Origin: Atherix ibis
Lineage: Eukaryota > Arthropoda > Insecta > Diptera > Athericidae
Assembly: GCA_958298945.1 (NCBI GenBank)
Contig: OY282610.1
Location: forward strand, 67,639,088 to 67,703,087
Direction of reading: 5' to 3'
DNA length: 64,000 nucleotides
Part shown: piece by piece, positions 34,700-44,609 of the stretch
How positions within the stretch are numbered: the stretch's first letter is position 1
How the letters are laid out: each line of letters starts with the position of its first letter
Notes under the pieces: model-generated
What the model saw: the letters and a program-made list of their open reading frames with translations, nothing else
Told to the model about the DNA's origin: nothing
The model's database searches: none
Translations under genes and position numbers: made by a program

Positions 34700-35600
34700 A
34701 GGTGAAGGTCTTTTTGGAGAGATTATTTAAGTTTTTTTTGGAGAAATTATGGTTAAGGGTTTCCTGGAGACATTGTTGAGATCTTCTTGGTGATAATGTT
34801 GAGCTCTTTTTGAAGACATTATTTGCAATTTTGCGGAGAGGTTACGATCGAGGTGTTTTTGGAGACATTGTTGAGGTCATCTTTGCGAAAATGATTGAAA
34901 TCTTCTTGGAAAAGTTGTCGAGGTTTTCTTGAAGGCAATGTTAAAGTCTTTGTAGTAGCGTCGTTGAGGTCATATTGAACAGATTGTTCAGGTCTTCGTG
35001 GAGGCAAAGTTCAAAAAGCCTTTTTGGAGACTTTGTTGACGATTTTGTGGAGATGTTATGGTTGAGGTCTTATTAAAGATATTATTGAGGTCGTCTTAGA
35101 GGCATTTTTGATATATTCTCGTTGGAAATGTTGTGCTCTTTTTGGAGACCTCATTTTCTATTTTCTGGAGATGTTACGATTAAGGTCTGTTTGGAGACAT
35201 TATTACGGTTTTATAAGAGATGGCAATATTGAGATTTTTTTGGTGATAATGCTGACCTTTTTTTTGGGAGATATTATTGATTATTTATTTGAGATTTACC
35301 GGTTGAGGTATCTGTGGAGACATTGTTGAGGTTATCATTGCAAAAATTTTGAATACTTCTTGAAAAAGTTGTCGAGATTTTCTTGAAAGCAATAATAAAG
35401 TCTTCGTAATAGCGTCGTTGAGGTCATATTGAACAAATTGTTCAGGTCTTCGGGGACACAAAGTCTTTGCGGAGACATTGTTGACGACTTTGTGGATATG
35501 TTATGGTTGGGATCTTATTGCAAACATTATTGAGGTCGTCTTAGAGACAAAGTGTAGCTCTTCCTGGACGTAATATTGAAGTTGAGGTCTTTTTGGAGAT
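34700..35600. repeat. GAGGTCTT repeat with ~455-bp higher-order copy
   Basis: A short degenerate unit of about 35 bp built on GAGGTCTT(C/T)TTGGAGACATT recurs throughout. On top of it, 34861-35110 is duplicated at 35316-35560 (offset 455 bp). Both share GGAGACATTGTTGAGGT, AAAAGTTGTCGAG, GTAATAGCGTCGTTGAGGTC or close variants, CATATTGAACA and TATTGAGGTCGTCTTAGAG, all in order. Confidence 0.85.
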
Positions 35601-36340
35601 ACTATTATTGATATCTTTTTGCTGCTATTGCTGAGCTTATCTTGGAGATAATGTTCTTAAAAACAAATTTCTAGTCTATTGGGGACAATATTAAAGTTGA
35701 GGTTATTTTGGAGACATTTTGCAGCTGCTATCAGAGACGTTATTGAATTTTTTTTGTAGACACTATTGAGGTCTTCTTGAAAAAGTGCTTAAGGTCTTTT
35801 TGGAAATGTTATTCAGGTCTTCTTAGAAACATTGAGATATTCTTTAACATGTTGTTGAGGTTTTCTTGGAGATCATGTTTAGGTTTTGTTGGAGATTAAG
35901 TAAAGATCTTCTATTGTTGAGTAGTTGGTGTAGTCATTGTGATTTTTTTTGTTGAGAATTTGTGGTATTTTCCATGGCTTCTATGACACTTTGAGGTCTT
36001 ATTGTTAATTTTTGGTAAAGTGAGACCCTTTTTGCGACATTAATACCTCTTTTGAAACGATGAGGCCTCTTCTGAAATGTTGATATCTCTTTGCGACGTT
36101 GATACCACCTTTAAAATATTGAGACCTCGTCTGAGATTTTGAGATCTTTTTGCAGATTTTGAGACCTCTTTGAAATATTGATGTCTTTTTGCGACGTTGA
36201 GATATTTTTTGAGACGTTGAGACCTCTTCTGAAATGTTGATGTCTTTAGCGACGTTGATACCACTTTTGAGACATTGAGAACTCTTTTGAGATGTTCAGA
36301 CCTTCTTGGAGATGTTGACATTTTTTTTTATACGTTGAGG
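35601..36340. repeat. Short-period GAGACNTTGA repeat
   Basis: This continues the previous array with shorter, more variable units. From 36030, phrases such as CTCTTTTGAGACGTTGAGAC, GAAATGTTGATGTCTTT and GCGACGTTGATACCAC alternate every 18-40 bp. A minus-strand open frame across it is a by-product of the periodicity. Confidence 0.7.
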
Positions 36341-36719
36341 ACCTTTTTTCATATCTCAAACTCCTCATTTTTAAATACTTTGTTTTTAAATTTTTTGATT
36401 ATTTTGAGTTTGAGTTTCTATTAACGTTTTTCTGTTATTTTCGTAAATATTTTATAAATTGTTAATTTTTTGTTGTTATTATTTTCAGAATTTGTTTAAC
36501 TTTTTTTTTCTTTTTGTTTTTTTATTTTCCAATTTTTCAATAATAAAAAATACTGAAAAATAATTTTGCAAATTCGCATGCGTCGATCTTGTAATGATTT
36601 TTGTCCCAATTCAAGTGTGTTTATTTTCGTAAAAAAATTGTTTAAACAATTTCTAGGTCCTAAGCGATTAGGTGGCAATGAAAATTTTATTCTCCAAACA
36701 ATTAACGCGTGAATAGAAG
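36341..36719. other. AT-rich filler
   Basis: T-rich low complexity giving way near 36560 to more complex sequence (for example CGCATGCGTCGATCTTG). Nothing recognised. Confidence 0.45.
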
Positions 36720-37260
36720 AAAATTTCATGTGCGTTCGTCCACTTTGTACACAAACAAAAAATTAACATCTGCCCCCCTCCACCCCCTCCTTTCAAAAGG
36801 AACCACGAAATGAAGAGCAAATGTGTACAAAACCATTGGGTAACCGATATGATTACGATTATTATCGTCGGAACCTGGTTTCGTGATGGCTTCGGTCTTT
36901 ACGGTGCTGACCATATCCCCTTTGGTTGAGCCAATACGGTTTTCCATTTGTAACCTTTTCGACACCCCCCTTCCTCCACCACCCCTTTCACGCATACCAT
37001 TTGTTCCAATGTATTTGGACTCATATGGTCTGTCATGTTTGGACATTAAATGGCCACGTTTATCATCATTCAATTTAGTCGGCGGATCCAATTCGGCTGT
37101 GGATGCTTTCAAATTTCCCCAACACACGATTTATACGACTTCACAGACTTTTGTGTGGATGTGAATCGTTCTGTCTTCTTCCTCCTCAACTGTACGCATG
37201 ACCCATTGAGTTTGGCGCATTCATAGGGTGGCTAGAAGGCAAAGACGGCGACGGCATTTT
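36720..37260. other. GC-elevated unique island
   Basis: Complex sequence with open frames on both strands: 36726-37127 minus (133 codons) and 36883-37164 plus (93 codons). Neither has a recognised domain, and their overlap argues that at least one is chance. Candidate exon or regulatory DNA. Confidence 0.3.
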
Positions 37261-38769
37261 ATTTAAATACACAGAAAAAATTGCGTTTACTCCACAATGA
37301 ATGGATGGATTTTGACTTGAGTCTTAATAACAAATGGATCCAGACTTAATGGTCTCCAGATCCTCACCTATACCCCCAGTTATTGAGATTGTTCCCGACA
37401 TCTTGCGTAAATAATTTCCATTTCGAATATCACCTAACTTTATTCTGTTCATCTACAGTAAAACCCTCGAGCAAATGAGGTCTTATGAGGTACTGAAGGG
37501 GGGGGGGGGGAGGGGGATTGGTCGCCCGTCTGAGTAGTATATCGTTAAAAAGTATCGTTTCGTTTCTGTTTCGCCAGCTTTTTAACGTTGAATTTTATTA
37601 TGTGTTTTTTCTAATCTCCTTCATGCTTGCCAGATATCCCTCTCCCCTCTCCTCTCCACGGACTATTTTATAAAATGGCCAGAAGAAAAAAAACGCCACT
37701 CAATTTTATTCGCAGCTCAATCACCGCGCCAAGCAAAAATGTCTTAATTTTCTCAGCAAAACCGATTTACTTAGTTGGGACCCTCCCATTTGAGACCCTC
37801 CTCCCTTGCAAAGTTTTGAACCAAATTTTTTATCTTCCTCTCGCTCATCTCATATGATCGTTTTGGTAAATTAAATTAGCTCCTATTTATCAACGATTCA
37901 ATATCAGAGAATTTTATTGAGACCATAAAGCGAACGCAAAATGGAAAATTGTGTACCTCATAAGACTATATTGTGAATTATTGTGATTATTTTGAATTAT
38001 TTTTTGTTATTTTCTTTATGATTTTTTCTTCTTTTCACATCAATTGTTTTGGTGCCTGGGAGGAGGAGGGCATTTTTTTCTTTACAAATTTTCTTCTTGA
38101 GGTCTCGAAAACAAAGGTGTATGTTTAAGTGTGGATTTTTTTTCTCCAGTTCTTGTTATTTATCTTTGGTTTGGTTTTTGTCTGTTTGTCTATTATTTTT
38201 TTCTGAACCTTCTCGTCGCCTCAATACCGCCTATCAATTATGTACGATCAGCAATATTATTACCTGAACAAATGCACGTTTCTTTAACGTTGAATTAATT
38301 ATTGGAATTGTTAATTTCGGTTTATTTATTTACAAAATATCACATTCACTGTAATTATTTGTAATTTCGAAAGAAATGTAACACAAAATGAGTAGGTAAC
38401 AACAACAAAAAATAGTTTGTAGAATTTTAGGGGAAAAAAACCTTCAGAAAAATGTTAGAAAGCAAAATGAAGGGAGGAGAAATCGACGAGCAGGTGGTAA
38501 TTTTTATTCTACAAGCATTTTTGGTTCTTATTTTTTTTTGTTTATTAATGGGAAATATTGAGAAAAAAAATTTGCTGAAAAATAATAAAAAAAAAAATTA
38601 AAATTTGGAAAATATGAGAAAATTGTCTTAAATATTGAGAAAAGTTGTTGAAAAAGGAGAAAGCCTAAAGCTACGGAAAAATAGTTAAAATAGACTCGAA
38701 ATTTAGAAGTAAAAATTGAACTCATTAAAAAAAAGAATGAAAAATTGCTAAATACTAACTGCTAAAAAT
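37261..38769. other. Mixed sequence with G13-A-G5 tract
   Basis: Moderately complex to 38270, then AT-rich. The G tract at 37498-37516 has the same form as that at 22025-22041. CAGTAAAACCCTCGAGCAAA at about 37458 weakly resembles a pogo-type terminus, but no partner was found. No gene is called. Confidence 0.4.
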
Positions 38770-40440
38770 AACTTTTTTTGAGCAAAATTATGAGCAATTT
38801 TTGTTGTTTTTTTTTTTAATTTTAAACAATTTTTACTTAGTTTCTTTTGATTTTAATGTTGAGTGAATTTTTTCTGTTTTTTTTTTAATTTGGAAAATTG
38901 TGAGCAATTTTTCCGGCTTTTTAATTTTGAGCAATTTTTTTTGAATTTTGAGCAATACTAACTCATAAAAATAATTTTTTTTTGGGCAAAATTTTGAGCA
39001 ATTTTTGTGGTTTTTTTTTTTTAAATTGTAACAATTTTAATTTAATTTCTTTTGATTTTAATGTTGAGTGATTTTTTTTTAATTTGGGTAATTTTGAGCA
39101 ATTTTTCTGGTTTTTTTTTTAATTTTGAGCAATTTGTTTTATTTTTTTTTAATTATTCAAAATTTTGGGCGAATTGTTTGGTGTTTTAATTTTGTGCATT
39201 TTTTAAAAATATTTTTTTCAATTTTGAGAAATTTTTTTCTCGTTTTTTCTTTTCTCGTTTGTGCATTTTTTAAAAATATTTTTTCCAATTTTGAGAAATT
39301 CTGTTCCTTCTCGTTTTTTAAAACTTTGGGCAATTTTTGCTGTTTTTTTATATATTTGGAACAATTTTTATTTAGTTTATTAAATTTATCTTTTTTTTTT
39401 GAAATTTGGGAAGTTTTGAGTAATATTTACGTTTTTTTATATTTCAAGAAATTGTTTTTTTAGTTTTATATTTAAAACTAAATTTTGGAAATTTTGGGCA
39501 AATTTTATGTTTTTTCAATTTTGCGCAATTTTTTTAAATATTTTTTCAATTTTGAGAAATTTTCCTTCTCTTTTTTAAAATTTTAGACATTTTAATGTAA
39601 AACATTTTTTTATTTTTTTTTTATTTCACTGTTGAGTGATTTTCTTTTTTTATTAAATTTGGAAAATGTTGAGCAAGTTTTTCGGTTTGTTTTTTTAAGT
39701 TTCGAGCAGTTTTTTAAAAATTTTCTTTTTAAATTTTGGAAATTTTGGGCAAATTTTATAGTTTTTTTAATTTTGCGCATTTTTAAAAAATTCTTTTTCA
39801 ATTTTGAGAAATTTTCCTTCTCTTTTTTTAATGTTGAGCCATTCTTTTCGATTTTGTCTTAATTTTAAGTAATTTTTTATTGTTTTCTTTTAATTTTTTC
39901 TGATATTATTGTATTAATTTTAGAGTATTTATTATCAGTTTTTTTAATCCTTAAGTAATTTTTAAATAATTTTTCTATTTTCTTTAAATTTTTATGCAAA
40001 TTTTGTAATTTTTTTTGTATTTCTAAGCTTTGAGCAAATTTTTTTTTAAATTTAAGCATTTTTTTAATTATTTTCAACAATTTTTCTGTTTTTTTTTTTA
40101 AATAATTAAGATTTTTTTTTGTTAATAATTAGCAATTTTTCTAGAACATTTTTTTTTTGTGTAAATTTTGAACAATTTTTTTTAGTTTTTTTTCTGTTTA
40201 ATGTGAGTGTTTTTTCCTCGTTTTTTTTTTTTTTTAAATTTGAGCAATTTTCCTTCAGTTTCTTTTAATTTTTTACAATTTTTCTGTTTTATTTTAAGTT
40301 TCAAACAATTTGTCTTAATTTATTTAAATTATTATTTAAATTTGAGAAAGTTTTCTTCGTTTTTTAATTGTTTTTCGTTTTTTTTTCGCAGTTTTTCTTT
40401 GGTTTTTTTTTTTAAATTCTTATTATTGTGGGTCAACAAA
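38770..40440. repeat. T-rich degenerate TTTTGAGCAA repeat
   Basis: The words TTTTGAGCAATTTTT, TTTTGAGAAATTTT and GTTGAGTGATTTT recur dozens of times. Some longer blocks are duplicated, for example AACTCATAAAAATAA to TTGATTTTAATGTTGAGTGA near 38750-38870 and 38960-39070, and TTTTGGAAATTTTGGGCAAA near 39490 and 39735. An old, repeatedly rearranged array without coding content. Confidence 0.75.
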
Positions 40441-40489
40441 TTTTGAAAGAATTAACTTATAAAAAAAAGGCTTCATTGAATTTGAATAA

Positions 40490-40548
40490 ATTTTTAAGGG
40501 ATTTTATTTTTTATAATTAACTTATAAAAAATAAAATCCCTTAAAAAT
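40490..40548. repeat. Perfect inverted repeat, 27-bp arms, 5-nt loop
   Basis: Arms 40490-40516 and 40522-40548 are exact reverse complements around TTAAC. The arms include AAGGGATTTTATTTTTTATA and its complement. The sequence is AT-rich but the GGG/CCC block shows the symmetry is not just poly(A)/poly(T). Confidence 0.94.
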
Positions 40549-40890
40549 AAAAATAAAAGTTCTTAATTTGATAAAAACTCGTAACACCTTTCAGAGTAAA
40601 TTATGAAATTTTTGTATTATTGGCCTAATATGCAAATTTTGCATCCTAGGCACTTTTTTATTAAGAAAAATTTATAAAAATTGCCGGTAATTTACAAAAA
40701 AAATTCCTAGGTTTTTAAGTTTTTGCTGTTTTTTTAAGTAGAATTTTTATGGAAAACTTGATTTTTCAATTAAATAGTCTATTCGAGAGGAATTTCTGTA
40801 AAGGATTTAGATTTTCTGGTTAGTTTAAAATAAAATTACACCCTCATTAAATTGAAATTAAATAAATATATCCCAATTTTGTAATAGTTT
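40549..40890. other. AT-rich filler
   Basis: No gene, repeat or mobile element recognised. Confidence 0.45.
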
Positions 40891-41310
40891 ATCAATAGAG
40901 GTGATCTATTTTCAAATAGACAGTGTGACCATATTTCAAATGCCAAAAAGTTTTTGTTACTGTTATTTATATTTAATTAAGTCCGCCATTTGTTCACAGA
41001 AAGACATACGCTTAACAACGCTTGGAAATTATCTCATTTTTCTAATCAAAATAATCGTTGTTTTATTGCAACTTATCGAACACTTTTTCCAATTTAGTAG
41101 AAACTCTTTATATAAGGAATAGGGTAGTTTTTTTTCTCAATAGGGGTGATCTGTCTTCAAATTAACCGTGTGGCCATATTTCAAATGCCAAAATCTTTTC
41201 TTATTATTAGGTGTATTTAATAAAGTCCGCCATTTATTCACGGAAAGACACATACTTAACAACGCTTGAAAAGTTGCCAATTTTTATAATTAAAATAATC
41301 CCGTTTATAT
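40891..41310. repeat. Two ~165-bp direct copies, 245 bp apart
   Basis: Copy 1 (about 40893-41057) and copy 2 (about 41138-41302) share CAATAG(A/G)GGTGATCT, TTCAAAT, CCATATTTCAAATGCCAAAA, AAGTCCGCCATTT, TTCAC(A/G)GAAAGACA and TTAACAACGCTTG in order. Words like GGTGATCT followed by ATTTCAAATGCC resemble the end regions of some insect Tc1/mariner-type elements, so these may be solo termini; that is inference. Confidence 0.85.
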
Positions 41311-41737
41311 ACCAAACATTTTGGCACCGAAATTTTGACATAAAAATACGCAACTTTTAATTCAAAAAAAAACTCCATAAAATTCATATTAATCGATGAT
41401 GGATTTTTATTTTCTAATAATTTATTAACTGAAATAAAAGAAAAACTAATTCAAAATATTGAAAATGAAAAATTACAAACGAAAAAAGTGAATTAACTCA
41501 AAATCGAATGTTTGGAAATAAAGAGCAACAAAGAAAACAATCCGAAATGAAAACGCATTAATTTTAATTTTATTACAAAATAATAACAAATTAATTAGAA
41601 TCGATTTACAGCGCCGTGCGAATTTCTATTATGGATAATTTCGATCCTAACACCTTTTTTTCTACCTGTTGAAGTACTAAAACTAATTGAAAATCATTGT
41701 AAAAAAAATGATTTTCTTTTCTAAATCGAAGGATGGT
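41311..41737. other. AT-rich filler before the LINE
   Basis: Low-complexity A- and T-rich sequence abruptly giving way to GC-rich LINE sequence near 41738. Confidence 0.5.
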
Positions 41738-42848
41738 CAGATCATACTTCAGTGATCGACTACTGCAATACGAGACCAAGGATGGACCAGCAGAGTCGTG
41801 GCTTTCGCGGACGACGTAGCGGTTGTCCTGGTAGCCAAACACCAAGAGGAACTGGAAGCCGCATTCTCCACCACCATCCGGAGCATAAGACAGTGGATGA
41901 CATCGGCAGACCTGTCTTTGGCGGAACATAAGACCGAGGCACTCCTTGTGAGTAGCCGGAAGAAAATGGACACCATCACCATAAGAGTAGGCGATCACGA
42001 CATCTGGTCGCTACCCTACATCCGGTATGTAGGAGTGGTCTTGGATGCCAGACTCAACTACAAGGAGCACATCTCCAGCGTCAGCAGGAAGGCATCAGCA
42101 GTACAGGGCGCACTTTCGCGGATAATGCCCAATATCGGAGGCCCCAGGCAAATCCGAAGGCGACTACTGGCAACTGTGGTTACCTCCGTCCTGCTATACG
42201 GAGCACCAGTGTGGGCGTAATCGCTAGAGCTAACAACATACTGCAATACAATGACATCAGTCCAGCGGCTCTCAGCGATCAGAGTGGCGTCAGCATACCG
42301 AACGGTATCACACGATGCAGTCAACATCGTGGCATCATGCCCACCCATCGACATCCTGGCAGGAGAGCGGGAACGCCAACATCGTAGGAAGAAGGAAGAG
42401 CGGCGAAAGGTCCTCTGTGAAGGGAGAGACCCGAGAGTCTTCGCCTCTGGCAAGAGAGATGGGACAACTCGACGAAGGGTCGGTGGACTCATCGGCTGAT
42501 CCCACATGTTACCAAATGGGTCACTCGCCTGCACGGGGAAGTAGGGTATTACATGACCCAACTCTTGACTGGGCATGGCTGCTTTCGGGCATTTTTGCAC
42601 AGATTCAAGAGAACTGACTCCCCAAACTGTCATCATTGCCGCGATGTGGTCGAAGACGCAGAACACGTGTTCTTCCAGTCCCCCTCTACGAGGAGACGCG
42701 GGTGGAGCTGGAGAGAAATCTGGACCGTTCCATCAGTCCAGAAAATATAGTGGAGTGCATGCTAAAGAGCCAATCGGCTTGGAACAGAATTGCAGAGTAC
42801 GCGGAATCCATTATCAAGGATCTCCACACAACGTACGAAGAATAGGCC
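41738..42848 (+). pseudogene. R1-like reverse transcriptase C-terminal part, broken
   Basis: The protein would copy LINE RNA into DNA at its target. In order: RLLQYETKDGPAES then, after a one-base shift, VVAFADDVAVVLVAK (RT catalytic FADD at about 41801), the thumb region with YIRYVGVVLDARLNYKEHI, and GPRQIRRRLLATVVTSVLLY ending GAPVWA. A stop follows at 42218-42220, after which the same frame resumes (SLELTTYCNTMTSVQRLSAI). A second shift precedes RWDNSTKGRWTHRLIPHVTK, and a one-base loss near 42681 splits the knuckle CHHCRDVVEDAEHVFFQ from PLYEETRVELERNL. The frame ends with KDLHTTYEE and a stop near 42848. At least four lesions make it non-functional. Confidence 0.9.
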
Positions 42849-43085
42849 GCGAGGCGTCATAACATCGGGACAGCTGTAGCATCAAACAAGAACGCCCCGG
42901 CGAAGTAGTATTTACAAAGAGTGCCGCCGGGGAACCATCGTTCCGGGAGCAAGATCAGAGGTGCAGGTTAGGTTTTAGCGAGGTAAAAATCCCGCATAAC
43001 TCGCCTGGCAGAAAAAACTTTCAGGCGAGTACCTTTTGAAGGTTTCCCCCTGTACCTCATTAATCTAAACAGAAGAAAAAAACCC
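42849..43085 (+). other. LINE 3' UTR with hairpin
   Basis: After the stop the GC-rich sequence continues to an A-rich end. A hairpin has arms ACTCGCCTG (42999-43007) and CAGGCGAGT (43022-43030) with a 14-nt loop. A 3' structure of this kind could be the RNA feature recognised by the element's own reverse transcriptase, which is inference. Confidence 0.65.
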
Positions 43086-43859
43086 CCTACTACACTGGCA
43101 GAAAAATCATACGCTGAGCAAACAAAGTATCGCTACCGCCTTAAATTCATTGTTTGTTTCTATTCTTCTGTCCTGAGAAAAAATTATACTAAAAATTGTA
43201 ATAATCAATAATCACACACACACACATGGTAATAGGAATAAAATCAAAGCTTCTGAATTCAATATTTCGGAATATTTTTTTTTTTTATTCGATTTTGTGC
43301 CAAATTTTTATTATCGTTAATGTTTTTTTTTTATTTTCTTTTGGAAATGTGTGCGTGCGTAGGTGCCAAAGGTGAGCGAGCATATTTGGGGAATTCGTCG
43401 AAATTCTCATCTTCTTTGGCTATAATCGCGTTCATTGTTTCTCCATAAATTTTTTCACTTTTCCAAAACATAAAAAAAAAACAACAACAAGAAAAAATAA
43501 CCCAAAAAAAAAGGCCAAACCATCGCGCATAACAACAACAACTCACCCGCCCCCATTCACAAAAAAAGGTCAAATTCAATAGGAAAAAATGCCGATAATT
43601 AATAGTCTTCGGATTCGTTCGTCCAAATTTATTTATTGTTGATTAATGATCATGAGTGCGAACGGTCGTCTGCCTTCGTTTTCGTTTTTGCTCTTTCGCA
43701 CGACCGATTTGGTGATTGATTGAGTTGTTCGCATTATTTCTCTCTCTTTGTTTCTCTGTTCTTCGTGAGAATAATTTGGCTCTATGTGAAACGTCAACTT
43801 GTCGTCGTCGTCAGTCGCTCAAATGCAGAGCATTCCCGTAAGATTGTTAAGGTTTTACA
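43086..43859. other. Mixed AT-rich sequence
   Basis: Includes a short (CA)n at about 43213-43225 and purine-rich blocks. The part 43600-43850 is more complex (for example GTGCGAACGGTCGTCTGCC). No gene recognised. Confidence 0.4.
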
Positions 43860-43918
43860 TACTAGGTCTGTTCAAAAAGTATCGCGAATTTTGTGATTTT
43901 TTTTTCTTCAAAAATTAT

Positions 43919-44480
43919 TTATTTATTCATTTTGTCCTCTTCAATGTAATCCCCACCAGATATTATACACTTCTGCCAACGTTTTTTCCAATCCTCGAAG
44001 CATTTCAAAAAATCATTTTTTGTGATCTTGTTCAGTTCCTCCTTCGATGTCGGCTTTATCTTCTCAATCGTAGCGTAGCGTCGTCCTTTCATGAAGCTCT
44101 TCAGTTTCGGGAACAAGAAAAAGTCACAGAGGGCCAGATCTGGCTAATACGGTGTGTTGTTTTTGGCCAAAAATGGCAAAAGCCAATTTTTGTTCTTCCA
44201 CAAATCCGGACATTTCTGGCGGATTGCTTCGCGTAACTTGCACATAACTTGTAGGTAATATTCCTTATTGACCGTTCTACCCTGTGGAAAGAAGTCATGA
44301 TGCACCGCGCCCCTTAAATCGCAGAAAACTGTAAGAAAAACCTTGTCACATTCGACGGAACTTGGCGCGCTTTTTTCAGTCTTGGGTCGTGCGGCAGCTT
44401 CCATTGGGATGATTGAGCTTTGGTTTCCTTGTCATAACCATAAACCCATGATTCGTCACCAGTTATGACCCTCTAGACCC
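43919..44480 (-). pseudogene. Mariner transposase remnant lacking HTH and second catalytic motif
   Basis: Reading on the minus strand: VITGDESWVYGYDKETKAQ (first catalytic Asp, near 44452-44469), SSVECDKVFLTVFCD, GAVHHDFFPQGRTVNKEYYL, LREAIRQKCPDLWKNKNWLL, then a direct jump to FLAKNNTPY. The HDNAPAH-type segment expected between NWLL and FLAKN is missing. A stop precedes PDLALCDFFLFPKLKSFMKG (third Asp region). The C-terminus is FEDWKKRWQKCIISGGDYIE. Just before VITGDES, a short tandem duplication (RV, stop, RV) adds a nonsense codon. No N-terminal helix-turn-helix domain is present. Clearly non-functional. Confidence 0.9.
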
Positions 44481-44528
44481 TCTGGAGCCGAAAAACGTGC
44501 AAGCAAAATGGCCGCACTTCAAATAAAA

Positions 44529-44558
44529 TATATTTGATTTTGACGAAAATCAAATATA
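44529..44558. repeat. Perfect 13-bp palindrome inside the deleted mariner
   Basis: TATATTTGATTTT and its reverse complement flank GACG. It sits between the right terminal repeat and the surviving transposase, where the N-terminal coding region should be, so it may mark the deletion junction. Confidence 0.85.
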
Positions 44559-44609
44559 CGTAACACGCGGAAATGCAAAATTCCCGATACTTTTTGAACA
44601 TACTTCGTA

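Larger units (their letters stand above)
41738..43085 (+). mobile_element. 5'-truncated R1-like non-LTR retrotransposon
   Basis: A GC-rich block in AT-rich surroundings encodes the C-terminal part of a reverse transcriptase, then the C-terminal zinc-knuckle region, then a 3' UTR ending at an A-rich tail near 43078-43085. The 5' end is cut inside the RT, just upstream of the FADD box, as usual for incomplete target-primed reverse transcription. The clade is suggested by GPRQIRRRLLATVVTSVLLY, GAPVWA, AIRVASAYRTVS, GRWTHRLIP and the CCHC-like end. The endonuclease and the first RT motifs are absent. Confidence 0.9.
43862..44607 (-). mobile_element. Internally deleted mariner transposon
   Basis: A 746-bp element lies between TA duplications (43860-43861 and 44608-44609). 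The ends are CTAGGTCTGTTCAAAAAGTA and, read inward from the right, CGAAGTATGTTCAAAAAGTA; they share about 30 bp of inverted repeat with few differences. Inside is a minus-strand transposase relic. The element is just over half the usual 1.3 kb, having lost the N-terminal DNA-binding region and the central catalytic motif. Both ends appear usable, so it is a MITE-like derivative. It belongs to a different mariner lineage from the copy at 986-2272. Confidence 0.92.

Noticed and set aside
37458..37490. Possible pogo-type terminal repeat (CAGTAAAACCCTCGAG)
   Set aside because: No second terminus, TA-flanked partner or transposase was found, and similarity is limited to a few bases.
41606..42666. 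Minus-strand open frames of 130 and 202 codons
   Set aside because: They are antisense shadows of the GC-rich LINE reverse transcriptase on the plus strand.
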